Part shown: positions 43,863 to 52,229 of the stretch, piece by piece
Position numbering within the stretch: position 1 is the first letter of the stretch
How the letters are laid out: every line of letters begins with the position of its first letter
NCBI GenBank assembly: GCA_009992235.1
Contig: JAACVZ010000003.1
Location: 46,207-110,206, forward strand
Source: Candidatus Saccharimonadota bacterium
GTDB taxonomy: Bacteria; Patescibacteriota; Saccharimonadia; Saccharimonadales; Saccharimonadaceae
Reading direction: 5' to 3'
DNA: 64,000 nucleotides
Notes under the pieces: model-generated
The model's database searches: none
What the model saw: only the letters and a program-made list of their open reading frames with translations
What the model was told of the DNA's origin: nothing
Program-made: the position numbers and the translations under genes

Positions 43863-45446
43863 TTAAATTGTTCTTTTCGCAGCTTTAATAAGCCCGACAA
43901 ACAGTGGATGAGCCCTGTCTGGCCGAGAGCGAAACTCAGGATGCGACTGCGTGGCAACAAAGTATGGATGATCGCTTGCTTCAACATATTCGACAAGCGA
44001 GCCGTCCGGCGAGGTGCCACTTACGACTACTCCACCATTTTCAATTGCCTCAAGATACTGCTGGTTTACTTCGTACCTGTGCCTGTGGCGCTCAACCTGC
44101 TCTAGTGCGCCATATGTTTTGGCGACCTTTGAGCCCTTTTTCAGCACAGCGGTATAGTCACCGAGGCGCAAAGTGCCACCGGTCGACTCTTTTCCCTCTT
44201 GTCCATTCATAATATATACAACTTGCGGGCTGCCTGGGTCGAATTCATGGCTGTTAGCTTTCTTAAGGCCACCCTTTCGAGCTGCCGCGATAACTGCGAC
44301 CTGAAGCCCAAGACAAATACCAAGATACGGCTTGCCCGAGTCGAGCGCATACCGAGCAGCGGCAATCTTCCCTTCACTCCCCCGCGCACCAAAACCACCA
44401 GGCACCAGCAGTGCGTCAACTGCATCAAAGTCTTTCTTTTTTGCCGTCTCGGCGTTTATCCAAACAATATTAAAATCAACTTTTTCATGCCACGACGCCG
44501 CCTTAATAGCCTCAACAACCGAGTAGTAGGTATCGACGTTATCAATGTACTTCGCAACGAGTCCAATCGTAACCGTCTTTTTGTGCTCGCTTCTGTGTTC
44601 GTTAACAATCGTCTGCCACTTGCTCAAATCGGCCGGTCCGCGAACACCTGCAAATTCAGCTAGAAGATCATAAAATCCGTTCTTCGCTAGGTTAATAGGA
44701 ACCTCATATACCGTATCAATGTTCGGCAGTAGCTGAGTATGTTGAATAGGAACACCACTAAATAGGCTGATTTTCTCGGCAACCGATTGCGGCGCTGGAT
44801 CATCTGTACGAATCATCACGGCGTCGGGCATAATACCGAATCCGCGGAGGTCGCTTAGGGCGTTCTGAGCCGGCTTTGTCTTGAACTCCTTACTAGTTCC
44901 AAGGAACGGTACGTAAACAACATGAACAAATAAACAGTTCGCTCGGCCAACGCTTTGCGAGAATTCACGAATCGCCTCAACGAAACTGAGGCTTTCATAG
45001 TCCCCGACCGTTCCACCAATTTCAACTATGTGAACCTTGCCTCCTTCAGCTGCATCGTGAATAGCATTTTGAATAGCACCGGTTAAGTGCGGGACAAGCT
45101 GCACCGTCTTCCCGTGAAACTTACCAGCTCGCTCATCAGCGATAAGGTTCGATAAAAGTCGCCCAGCTAGGGTCGCATTCCTCTGCGTTAACTCAATGTC
45201 GAGAAACCGCTCGTAATGACCAAGGTCGAGGTCGGTTTCGGCACCATCTTTCGTTACGTAACACTCCCCGTGCTCGGCAGGATTTAAGAGACCCGCATCT
45301 ACATTGAGATACGGGTCGCATTTTTGGATGGAAACTTTTACTCCTTTGGCTTGAAGCACCGCACCAATACTGGCGGCGGTAATACCCTTACCAACCCCCG
45401 AAAGCACCCCTCCAGTTACAAAGATATATTTTTGTTTATTCCCCAT
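43863..45446 (-). CDS. pyrG: CTP synthase
   Basis: The 527-aa protein has an N-terminal amidoligase domain (FVTGGVLSGVGKGITAASIG, SIQKCDPYLNVDAG) and a C-terminal class I glutamine amidotransferase with the nucleophile Cys in GICLGLQ and the His-Glu pair in ATQSHPEF. It makes CTP from UTP, ATP and glutamine. A GGAGGTG ribosome-binding site and a TATAAT box (45474-45479) precede it. Confidence 0.97.
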   Translation of the reverse strand: MGNKQKYIFVTGGVLSGVGKGITAASIGAVLQAKGVKVSIQKCDPYLNVDAGLLNPAEHGECYVTKDGAETDLDLGHYERFLDIELTQRNATLAGRLLSNLIADERAGKFHGKTVQLVPHLTGAIQNAIHDAAEGGKVHIVEIGGTVGDYESLSFVEAIREFSQSVGRANCLFVHVVYVPFLGTSKEFKTKPAQNALSDLRGFGIMPDAVMIRTDDPAPQSVAEKISLFSGVPIQHTQLLPNIDTVYEVPINLAKNGFYDLLAEFAGVRGPADLSKWQTIVNEHRSEHKKTVTIGLVAKYIDNVDTYYSVVEAIKAASWHEKVDFNIVWINAETAKKKDFDAVDALLVPGGFGARGSEGKIAAARYALDSGKPYLGICLGLQVAVIAAARKGGLKKANSHEFDPGSPQVVYIMNGQEGKESTGGTLRLGDYTAVLKKGSKVAKTYGALEQVERHRHRYEVNQQYLEAIENGGVVVSGTSPDGSLVEYVEASDHPYFVATQSHPEFRSRPDRAHPLFVGLIKAAKRTI

Positions 45447-45473
45447 GTTGATTTTTCACCTCCATGGGATTTC

Positions 45474-45482
45474 ATTATAGCA
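45474..45482 (-). promoter_or_regulatory. Extended -10 promoter of pyrG
   Basis: The minus strand reads TGCTATAAT, 27 nt before the ATG, with GGAGGTG between. The -35 is weak, as expected for an extended -10 promoter. Confidence 0.6.
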
Positions 45483-45533
45483 CCGTAATTATCAAATACG
45501 CTACAGCTAGGGTGTTGTAGTATTGTCACTACG

Positions 45534-46649
45534 CTAGATGTGTGTATAACTAACGGCGCCGGCAATCACGCGCCAGCTTGCCAAGACCTCTTCGGAAGTC
45601 GTAAAAATAGCCCGCTCACCATCAATGGCCGCGATAAGTACATGCTCGTAGGCATCTTTTAGTCGAGTATCTTGCTCATATACAATCTGTGATTCATCAA
45701 AGATGTCTTCACTGCCATCACGATATACTATGCGAACGATAGTTCTCTTCTCGGGCATTCTTTTTCCTGTCTCAAGCACAAAAGGAACACCAGCCCACGC
45801 GGGGTCATCGCTAAAAAGTGTCAGCTTCGCGTATGTCTCTGTTTTAGAGTTAGGCGCGCCAACCTCTTCTCTATAGCCATCGTACTGCGCCTTTACTACG
45901 TCATCGCGACGTAATGGTAAAAGTTGCTCCAAAGCTTCTCTGCGGGCAGCTGGAAGACCCTCTAGGCTTGTTGGTGGCCTCATCAGCACTAACGAAAGCA
46001 GTTGCATTAAATGGCCCTGAATAACGTCTCGAATAGCACCTGCTTGTTCATAAAAAACAGCTCGGCTCTCGACACCGATTGTTTCGTGAGCAACTATCTC
46101 TACTCTTGAGACGGTTTTGTTGCTCCAGTGGTGATGATGTCCGTCGGCATTTTTACGCAAACGAATAATTTCACGAGCAACCTCTTTAGCCATATAATGG
46201 TCAATCCGATACAACTGCTCTTCGTCGTAATACTTATGCGTTCGACGAATCATATCTTCCGCACTTTCAGAATCGAACCCAAATGGTTTTTCAAAAAGAA
46301 CGGCATCGTCTGGCGTATTAAGACCCGCCGCACCTAAATGATCGGTGATGTCTGTGGCGGCACCCGGTGGCACGGCAAGATAATAAAGCCTCCTGCCTCC
46401 GGTAAGTGTCATTAAATTCTCTTTTAAGTCCACATACGACTCAGGTACAGAAAGGTCCATCGTATATACCGACGTGTAGTCGATGAGTTCAGGATAATCT
46501 GCCAAAAGATCTTTTACGTCCACGTCGCGACGCGACACTCCGACAATAGAAATATCCTCCCTACCCGCCTTCACAATAGCTTGCAGCGCAGGAAGCAATT
46601 TTCTCCGGGAAAGATCGCCGGTAATGCCAAATATAACAAGAGTAGTCAC
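45534..46649 (-). CDS. zwf: Glucose-6-phosphate 1-dehydrogenase, short form
   Basis: The 371-aa protein has the NADP-binding start VIFGITGDLSRRKLLPAL and the active-site motif RIDHYMAKE. Typical G6PDs have 430-490 residues. This one is compact throughout and stops soon after the SWRVI stretch, losing roughly 50 C-terminal residues. It opens the oxidative pentose-phosphate path, giving NADPH and ribose for the nucleotide genes nearby. The GTG start lies 6 nt after TATACT. Confidence 0.9.
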   Translation of the reverse strand: MTTLVIFGITGDLSRRKLLPALQAIVKAGREDISIVGVSRRDVDVKDLLADYPELIDYTSVYTMDLSVPESYVDLKENLMTLTGGRRLYYLAVPPGAATDITDHLGAAGLNTPDDAVLFEKPFGFDSESAEDMIRRTHKYYDEEQLYRIDHYMAKEVAREIIRLRKNADGHHHHWSNKTVSRVEIVAHETIGVESRAVFYEQAGAIRDVIQGHLMQLLSLVLMRPPTSLEGLPAARREALEQLLPLRRDDVVKAQYDGYREEVGAPNSKTETYAKLTLFSDDPAWAGVPFVLETGKRMPEKRTIVRIVYRDGSEDIFDESQIVYEQDTRLKDAYEHVLIAAIDGERAIFTTSEEVLASWRVIAGAVSYTHI

Positions 46650-46655
46650 GGAATT

Positions 46656-46661
46656 AGTATA
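46656..46661 (-). promoter_or_regulatory. -10 box of zwf
   Basis: The minus strand carries TATACT, 6 nt before the GTG start, at the very end of the preceding gene. No Shine-Dalgarno can fit. Confidence 0.6.
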
Positions 46662-46664
46662 GCC

Positions 46665-46985
46665 CTATGATGCTCGAAGTGCACCCATGCCGGTGCAGAC
46701 CGCCATCTCGTGTCCAACCGCCTCGCGTCGCAAGACATCGAGCTCGGATTCAACCGCTTGAAGCGATTCGAGCTCGGATTCATACCGCCTACGACTTTGC
46801 TCGACAAGACCGTCGTTATCGTGAAAGTCAGGCTCGTTACTATTTCCCTCAATTTCGATTAAGATAGCCCTGCAGTGCGCAATCTTCTCGCGGATTGCCA
46901 TAAGCTGAGCTACTCGCTCATTTAGGTTTTCTTGTTCCATCCATTCACGTACGGCACTATCTGACTCAGGGGCAGAAAAAGACAT
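46665..46985 (-). CDS. Small coiled-coil protein of unknown function
   Basis: The 106-aa protein is charged and has helical heptad-like stretches (NERVAQLMAIREKIAHCRAI; RYESELESLQAVESELDVLR). GGAG precedes the ATG. It follows the 54-codon RNR-tail-like gene by 50 bp on the same strand and may share its transcript. No family is recognised. Confidence 0.65.
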   Translation of the reverse strand: MSFSAPESDSAVREWMEQENLNERVAQLMAIREKIAHCRAILIEIEGNSNEPDFHDNDGLVEQSRRRYESELESLQAVESELDVLRREAVGHEMAVCTGMGALRAS

Positions 46986-47035
46986 AGGTAATACTCCTCG
47001 GGTAATGTTTAACTTAAATATCTATTCTTTAAAGA

Positions 47036-47200
47036 CTACTGGCAACCGAGGCACATTGTCAAATCGGCTGGATCAAGTGGTGCCAATACCTGGTTCGATG
47101 ACTGCCGCGACTGCACGCCGGCGCTTGCCATTGCTTCATCGATTGCTGCCAATTTTTCATCAAGTGTCATGGTGTCGGTTAGGATGTTGTTTGCGTTCAT
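47036..47200 (-). CDS. 54-residue protein resembling a detached C-terminal redox tail of NrdA
   Basis: The ORF runs ATG (47198-47200) to TAG (47036-47038), with GGGGAT as ribosome-binding site and its own TAGACA-16-TATAAT promoter. The peptide has a helical first half (TMTLDEKLAAIDEAMA) and ends DPADLTMCLGCQ, a CxxC pair at the extreme C-terminus. Large RNR subunits normally end in such a cysteine pair, which passes electrons to the active site; the NrdA encoded here has none. The gene lies directly downstream of nrdB. A trans-acting tail is the favoured but unproven reading; a small redoxin-like carrier is the alternative. Confidence 0.6.
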   Translation of the reverse strand: MNANNILTDTMTLDEKLAAIDEAMASAGVQSRQSSNQVLAPLDPADLTMCLGCQ

Positions 47201-47240
47201 TTTGCTATCCCCTTTGTGTTTGTAGTGCTTATGTTTACCT

Positions 47241-47268
47241 ATTATACGCCACCCGTAGCGTCTGTCTA
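47241..47268 (-). promoter_or_regulatory. Promoter of the 54-codon gene
   Basis: On the minus strand, TAGACA (47263-47268), a 16-bp spacer and TATAAT (47241-47246). Four bases upstream of the -35 lies ACACCTAAAAA (47273-47283), which recurs at the same distance from the nrdA -35. Confidence 0.7.
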
Positions 47269-47297
47269 GGCATTTTTAGGTGTAAAAATACCAACAC

Positions 47298-48299
47298 TTA
47301 CTTAACGCTGTTCACTTCATAGCTGGTGTTCGTGCTCTCAAAGAAGTTCACTAGCTCGAGCGTATCATTGGCGGCCGCCATCCACTTTGCAGGGTTGCCG
47401 ACGTTATATTCTTTCTCGAAACCAAGCTCTTCAAGTCGCCGGTCAGTCATGAATTTCACGTACTGGTTGACGTAATCGGCGTTCAGCCCAAGAATACCGT
47501 TTGGTAGCATGTCCTTGTTATAAGCCTCCTCAAGGCGAACGGCCTCCAGAATAAGTTCGCGAATCTCATCGGCAAACTCGGACGTTTGAAGTTCTGGGTT
47601 CTCGTCTAGGATAGTAAGCAACAGGTTAATACCGAAAGTTAGGTGAAGGTTCTCGTCTCGAGTAATCCAGTCTAGGAGCGACCCGACGTTACGAAGCAGG
47701 TTCCGCTGACGAAAACTCATACCGACCATAAAGCCCGAGTAGAACCAGATTCCTTCAAGGACAATATTGTAGGCTACAAGACTTCTAACAAAATCTTTCT
47801 TGCCTTCAAGCGTGTTAATGTCGAGGTCTTTGCTTAGCATAATTTCTAGATGTTTATTTTGGAAAGCCGCCTTGTCAGCAAGCGACTTCTTTCCAAATCC
47901 AGCCGCATAAATTTCTTCACGATCGAACGGAAATGTCTCAATGATGTATTCAAAGGTCATGAAGTGGTTGGCCTCTTCCCACATTTGCTTACTGAGGTAT
48001 ATCTGAGCCTCAGCAGCATTAAGATGTGGGTAAATGCCAAAAGCCAATGACTTATTAATAAGTAGCTCGTTTGGATTCAAGTAGCTAATAACCGTTTTAA
48101 GTGCGTGCTTTTCTTCATCTGATAGTTTATCGAAGTCCGCCAAATCCTGAACAAGCTGAACTTCATTTGGAAACCAGGTGTTTGATACTGCTTGGTTATA
48201 CAGGTCGTACGCCCATTCATAGCGAACTGGTTTTAGCTGCAGACCGTCACGTAGACTCGATCCGAGTATTCCTGTGGGTTCGTCTTTTTTATCTGCCAT
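47298..48299 (-). CDS. nrdB: Ribonucleoside-diphosphate reductase beta subunit, class Ic-like
   Basis: The 333-aa ferritin-like R2 protein has metal ligands E78, E109 and H112, the Glu in VLEGIWFYSGF, and the Glu/His of RDENLHLTF. The residue matching the radical Tyr122 of E. coli is Phe116, followed by Tyr118; the same F-x-Y arrangement is found in Chlamydia trachomatis R2, which uses a Mn/Fe cofactor instead of a tyrosyl radical. The protein should start the radical chemistry in NrdA. It lies 17 bp after nrdA with GGAGGAG before its ATG. Confidence 0.95.
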   Translation of the reverse strand: MADKKDEPTGILGSSLRDGLQLKPVRYEWAYDLYNQAVSNTWFPNEVQLVQDLADFDKLSDEEKHALKTVISYLNPNELLINKSLAFGIYPHLNAAEAQIYLSKQMWEEANHFMTFEYIIETFPFDREEIYAAGFGKKSLADKAAFQNKHLEIMLSKDLDINTLEGKKDFVRSLVAYNIVLEGIWFYSGFMVGMSFRQRNLLRNVGSLLDWITRDENLHLTFGINLLLTILDENPELQTSEFADEIRELILEAVRLEEAYNKDMLPNGILGLNADYVNQYVKFMTDRRLEELGFEKEYNVGNPAKWMAAANDTLELVNFFESTNTSYEVNSVK

Positions 48300-48316
48300 A
48301 TTACTTCTCCTCCTTA

Positions 48317-50713
48317 TTATTTTGCCCTAGCAAAGCCGAAACCGACTTTGCGTGAATCTTGCTGTTTAATCTTTTCCGACTTATTGGAGCTCACTGTAGT
48401 CTGCTCGGACTGATGACGTGGCTTCACGTGCAAGTAGTAGGTTGTTTTGAGACCACGCTTCCAAGCTTCGGTGTAAATCTTTTCATATTCATCGATGTCA
48501 CGGGTTTCAAGATACATGTTTCGGCTAATTGCTTGGTCGACCCATTTTTGCGCCCGGGCTGCAACTTCAATGAAAGCATACGGACTAAGCTGGAAGCTAG
48601 TTTTGTAAACAGCCTTAATTTCGTCAGGAATTATATCGATTGTTTGAATATCACCCTGATTAATTAGCAGTTGGTCCTTCACCTCTTCCCAGACGCCAAG
48701 CTTTTTTAGGTCTAAGACGAGATTAGCGTTCACTTCGAGGAACTTTCCACTAAGCGTTGAGCGACTAAATATCTGCGAAAACTGCGGGTCGATACCCGGG
48801 GTTGTCCCGGCAATATGGGCGATGTTAGCAGTTGGCGCTATGGCCATTAGCGTCGCGTTTCGCATACCCTGCTTAACCTTTTTGCGAAGCGCTTCCCAGT
48901 CGAGTCGGGTAGTCCGATTAATGTCCACCTTCACGTTTCGATTTTTCGCTAGCTCATCAAGCGTATCTATCGGTAGAACACCCTTGCTCCAGCCGCTACC
49001 CTTAAATGCTGGGTAGCTACCTAGTTTTTTCGCCAGTACCGTCGACTCATCAATTGCATAATAACTAATGTATTCAGCTATTTGGTCCATTAGGTCGTAA
49101 GCCTCTTCAGACTCATAGCTATAGCCGAGCTTTTCGATGACATCTGTGAAACCCATCATGCCTAGGCCAAGCGCGCGCGTCTTCTTGTTGGCGTTCATCG
49201 CCGTCGGAACTGGCAATTCGGTAATATCGACAAGATTGTCGAGTTGGCGAATAGCACTTCGGCTACTTTCCTCAAGCCGCTTCCAATCCCAAGTCTTATC
49301 ATCTTTTAAGTGTGCAGACAAGTTGATGCTGACGAGGTTACATACGGCAATATTCTCGTTGTCCTGAGGCAGAGTAATTTCCGTACATAGGTTAGAAAGA
49401 TGAATTGTGCCGGTGTTGTTGTTGAGTGCTCGAACGTTAATAGTGTCCTTCCAGGTTAGCCACGGATGGCTAGTTGCCTGAAGCTGAATAAGAATTTGGC
49501 GAAATTGCTGTCGGGCTGAAATTTTGTGATATTTTCGCATCTCGCCGGCATCAGCCTTGGCGACGTACTCGCCGTATCGCTTAGAGAAATCCTTTCCGTA
49601 CAATTCAGTCAGGTCCATGACTTCGGCTGGATCGAAAAGATACCAAGTCTCGTCTGCTTCTACCCGACGCATGAACTCATCACTAATAAATACAGCCGTG
49701 TTCGCAAGCCGTGTACGAAGATACGGATCGCCTGAGTTAGCTTTGAGGTCGAGAAACTGTGGGAAATTAAGGTGCCAGTTCTCCATGTATAGCGCAGCTG
49801 CACCGGCCTTCTTTCCTTTGCGGCTAACCGCGAACAATGCCGAGTCAATCATCTTCATGAATGGAATCGGGCCGGTGCTTTCGGTGTTCGTCGTCTTTAC
49901 GGGACTACCGGCAGCGCGCAGTTTCGTAAAACCAATACCAATGCCCCCAGTTCCCTTGGCTATGTACATTGTGTCGCGAACACTCTGTGCAATCGACTCC
50001 ATGTCATCGTCAACATTAATAAGGAAGCAGTTGGAAAGTTGCGGATGCGCACCACCAGCGTTCACGCGCGTTGAGCCACCCGGCACATAGTCGAGGCTGC
50101 TCATGTGTTTATAAAAATCGAGCGCCGACTCGGTTGGGTCTTTCGCGTTAATCGAAAGGCCCATCGCAATACGCATGTGTGTAAATTGCGGCACCTCCAT
50201 TGGGTCGCCACTTCCCTTCCGCAGCGCGTAGCGGTTCTTGTTCGTAACGACACCCAAATAGCGAGACAGGTCGTCTTTTTCTGGGTCGAGGGCTTTTGCA
50301 AGCCTCTTAAGATCAAAACGATCATCTATCATCCGCGGGTCGAGCAAACCTTCTTTTACTGCATCTTTCACATAAGCTATAAATTTTGTTTCGTGAAGCT
50401 TTTTTAGCTCGGGTGCGGTATCGTAGTCACCTAGAATATTTTTGTATAAGTTTTTCAAAAGCAGACGTGAAGCAATTTTATCGTAGTCAGGATCGTCTTT
50501 AACATTTTGCAGAGCAGTGTGAATAACCGCTTCGTCAAGCTGCTCAGATGTAATGCCATCAAATAGGGTGAGCTGAAGCTGTGACGCCACCTCAACCACC
50601 TTTGCAATCTGATCTTCAAGCCCTTCGCTGGCCTTCACGAGTGCCAAGTTAATTTTGTTCGCGTCAAACGGTTCTTTGCTTCCGTCACGTTTTACAACTG
50701 AGATAGTATTCAT
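48317..50713 (-). CDS. nrdA: Ribonucleoside-diphosphate reductase alpha subunit, lacking the C-terminal Cys pair
   Basis: The 798-aa protein has an N-terminal ATP-cone (residues 1-95), the barrel with active-site Cys229 (LSNCFL), the LCTE loop with thiyl-radical Cys and Glu, the partner Cys in AVCNLVSIN, and the radical-transfer tyrosines in TTYYLH. After TTYYLH only about 37 residues remain, ending VGFGFARAK with no cysteine. The usual tail carries a redox-active Cys pair. The double stop TAATAA makes a simple readthrough unlikely. It reduces ribonucleotides to deoxyribonucleotides with NrdB. Confidence 0.95.
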   Translation of the reverse strand: MNTISVVKRDGSKEPFDANKINLALVKASEGLEDQIAKVVEVASQLQLTLFDGITSEQLDEAVIHTALQNVKDDPDYDKIASRLLLKNLYKNILGDYDTAPELKKLHETKFIAYVKDAVKEGLLDPRMIDDRFDLKRLAKALDPEKDDLSRYLGVVTNKNRYALRKGSGDPMEVPQFTHMRIAMGLSINAKDPTESALDFYKHMSSLDYVPGGSTRVNAGGAHPQLSNCFLINVDDDMESIAQSVRDTMYIAKGTGGIGIGFTKLRAAGSPVKTTNTESTGPIPFMKMIDSALFAVSRKGKKAGAAALYMENWHLNFPQFLDLKANSGDPYLRTRLANTAVFISDEFMRRVEADETWYLFDPAEVMDLTELYGKDFSKRYGEYVAKADAGEMRKYHKISARQQFRQILIQLQATSHPWLTWKDTINVRALNNNTGTIHLSNLCTEITLPQDNENIAVCNLVSINLSAHLKDDKTWDWKRLEESSRSAIRQLDNLVDITELPVPTAMNANKKTRALGLGMMGFTDVIEKLGYSYESEEAYDLMDQIAEYISYYAIDESTVLAKKLGSYPAFKGSGWSKGVLPIDTLDELAKNRNVKVDINRTTRLDWEALRKKVKQGMRNATLMAIAPTANIAHIAGTTPGIDPQFSQIFSRSTLSGKFLEVNANLVLDLKKLGVWEEVKDQLLINQGDIQTIDIIPDEIKAVYKTSFQLSPYAFIEVAARAQKWVDQAISRNMYLETRDIDEYEKIYTEAWKRGLKTTYYLHVKPRHQSEQTTVSSNKSEKIKQQDSRKVGFGFARAK

Positions 50714-50722
50714 ATGCTCCCC

Positions 50723-50779
50723 TTATTCCCCTAGATGCCTATTTTTTGGGTGCAAAAACAACGCCGTCAAGCGTTCCAA
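50723..50779 (-). CDS. Possible 18-codon leader ORF before nrdA
   Basis: An exceptionally strong Shine-Dalgarno (AAGGAGG, 50785-50791) stands 5 nt before a TTG that opens an 18-codon frame (MERLTALFLHPKN...). It ends in TAA 9 nt before the nrdA ATG. No other use for this SD is visible. It may be a leader peptide or a standby ribosome site coupled to nrdA. Translation is not demonstrated. Confidence 0.4.
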   Translation of the reverse strand: MERLTALFLHPKNRHLGE

Positions 50780-50809
50780 GAATTCCTCCTTGCACCTGTC
50801 TGTTTTTGC
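50749..50809 (-). promoter_or_regulatory. Alternative stems in the nrdA leader
   Basis: GGTGCAAAAACA (50749-50760) can pair either with TTGCACC (50790-50796), hiding part of the leader SD, or with TGTTTTTGC (50801-50809). A smaller AACGC/GCGTT stem followed by a T-run on the minus strand lies between. The exclusive pairings suggest a switch-like leader; this is by eye only. Confidence 0.35.
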
Positions 50810-50815
50810 TTCACT

Positions 50816-50869
50816 ACAATATATATAGTGCTTACTGAAGACTATATAACCCTACATGTAGATTATCAA
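50816..50869 (-). promoter_or_regulatory. nrdA promoter with NrdR boxes
   Basis: On the minus strand, TTGATA (50864-50869), a 17-bp spacer and TATAGT (50841-50846). An NrdR-like box GCACTATATATATTGT (50816-50831) matches ACACWATATATWGTGT at 14 of 16 positions. A weaker one (50849-50864, about 11 of 16) lies 33 bp upstream and covers the spacer. NrdR is the dATP-sensing repressor of RNR genes; nrdR itself is not in this window. Confidence 0.7.
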
Positions 50870-50965
50870 GCGTTTTTTAGGTGTTTTTTTAACCACATAC
50901 GTCATGACCCCTGAACATAAAATAGCGTCATAGATATTTTCTACAACGCTATATGTGGTGTTTCT

Positions 50966-51055
50966 TGGCGGAGAGGATGAGATTCGAACTCACGGTACCA
51001 TTGCTGGCACACACGCTTTCCAAGCGTGCGCCTTCAACCACTCGGCCACCTCTCC
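50966..51055 (-). tRNA. tRNA-Ser (anticodon GGA)
   Basis: The gene is 90 nt including an encoded CCA. The 7-bp acceptor stem GGAGAGG/CCTCTCC, discriminator G, D-stem GCCGAGTGGTTGAAGGC, anticodon loop CTTGGAAAG, a long class II variable arm and a T-loop TTCGAAT are all present. GGA reads UCC and UCU codons. A TATACT box (51066-51071) lies 10 nt upstream. Confidence 0.97.
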
Positions 51056-51107
51056 AGGCTTATTTAGTATAACTGACTATTTACTGGCGCTATCATCAAG
51101 CCGGTCG

Positions 51108-52160
51108 CTATGAACTCAATTCCTTCTTCAGCTTCTCAATAAGCACAACCGGGGTCGGGTCAACATTGTTCAATATGGCTGTGTAGACACTCGCAAAGTC
51201 TGACAGAATTGCTCCCCAAAGCAGTTGGGCAATTTTTGTGTCTCCTTTTAGCTCGATAGTTTGGGCATGCGGTCGTTGACCACTAAGCAATTTGTCTGAT
51301 ATAGCAAATCGCCGTAACACTTGCGGATGCTCTAGCTGGCTGACAAGGTCAAAAATGACAAATGGCTTCTCGACTGGGTGCGATGTCCAACCCATAAACT
51401 CGTTGTGATTAAACTCGGGGTACTCGTTCCAAAATGCTAGGTTTTTTGCAGTCTCGTTCCAGCTAATCTTCCACTTATACGCCAGTGGCGCAGTTAAAGG
51501 TCCACCGTAGAACACTGGAGTTTTCCCAACTGCCTCATGAGCAAGTTGCTTTGCGTAATTATCCTCAATCGGACTATCGGCACCCCACTTGGCACTTTCT
51601 CGGCCAAGCCACCCAGATAACTCCTCGAGCTCAATAAGCTTACTTGGTGCAATGATGCCGAAGGCTGCCAAAATAGCATACAAGGCTTTGAGGTTATATA
51701 GCGTTGCCATGCGCGGCTGCACTCCGCCCGGTAATGCGACGTGAGCAATGTTGTAATTGGTAGCAATATCAACAAGTTGTCCGCCAGATGTAAGAATAGC
51801 CAGTTGCGCACCTTTTTTCTCAGCTTGCTCAAGCGCAGAAAGTGTTTCTTCGGTATTTCCCGAGTAGCTGCTAGCAATAACGAGCGTATTTCTAGTTACA
51901 TGTGCTGGAAGGTCGTACCCACGAACAATATCAAAAGGAATTGATAGCTCGGCATTTAGTGCCGATTTTGCGATTAGGGCCGCAAGCGCCGATCCGCCCA
52001 TGCCTGCAAGCACAACGCCTGTAATTTCACGATCGTCGTGGTCGTCATTCCATACCTTTGCATCAAACATCACTTGCTCAAACTGCGTGCTAAGTAGGCC
52101 AAGCGCATCTGACGGATCGCGCTGGCGTTGAATATTTTTGTTATCGAGTATATCGCTCAT
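51108..52160 (-). CDS. Bifunctional phosphoglucose/phosphomannose isomerase-like SIS protein
   Basis: The 350-aa protein has an N-terminal SIS domain ([27 protein letters not shown]) and a C-terminal PGI-like domain ([17 protein letters not shown]). Archaeal and CPR enzymes of this type interconvert glucose-6-P, fructose-6-P and mannose-6-P. It would feed both glycolysis and, with zwf, the pentose-phosphate path. It has an AGGTGGA ribosome-binding site and is divergent from the gene at 52230. Confidence 0.9.
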   Translation of the reverse strand: MSDILDNKNIQRQRDPSDALGLLSTQFEQVMFDAKVWNDDHDDREITGVVLAGMGGSALAALIAKSALNAELSIPFDIVRGYDLPAHVTRNTLVIASSYSGNTEETLSALEQAEKKGAQLAILTSGGQLVDIATNYNIAHVALPGGVQPRMATLYNLKALYAILAAFGIIAPSKLIELEELSGWLGRESAKWGADSPIEDNYAKQLAHEAVGKTPVFYGGPLTAPLAYKWKISWNETAKNLAFWNEYPEFNHNEFMGWTSHPVEKPFVIFDLVSQLEHPQVLRRFAISDKLLSGQRPHAQTIELKGDTKIAQLLWGAILSDFASVYTAILNNVDPTPVVLIEKLKKELSS

Positions 52161-52229
52161 ATCTTGTCCACCTATCTACTTCTATGATACAGTATTTCTA
52201 ATAAGCATAATAAGTATTCTGAGGTGGGT

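Noticed and set aside
45534..45560. Zwf C-terminus ends in VSYTHI, similar to the peptide read from transposase/Nextera mosaic-end adapter
   Set aside because: The DNA (GTTAGTTATACACACATCT) differs from the mosaic end by substitutions and two extra bases, and the sequence continues normally into the pyrG promoter, so adapter contamination is unlikely. A read-level check would settle it.
51056..51107. Integration site (att) at the tRNA-Ser gene
   Set aside because: No duplicated tRNA 3' end and no integrase nearby; the defence island lies more than 30 kb away.
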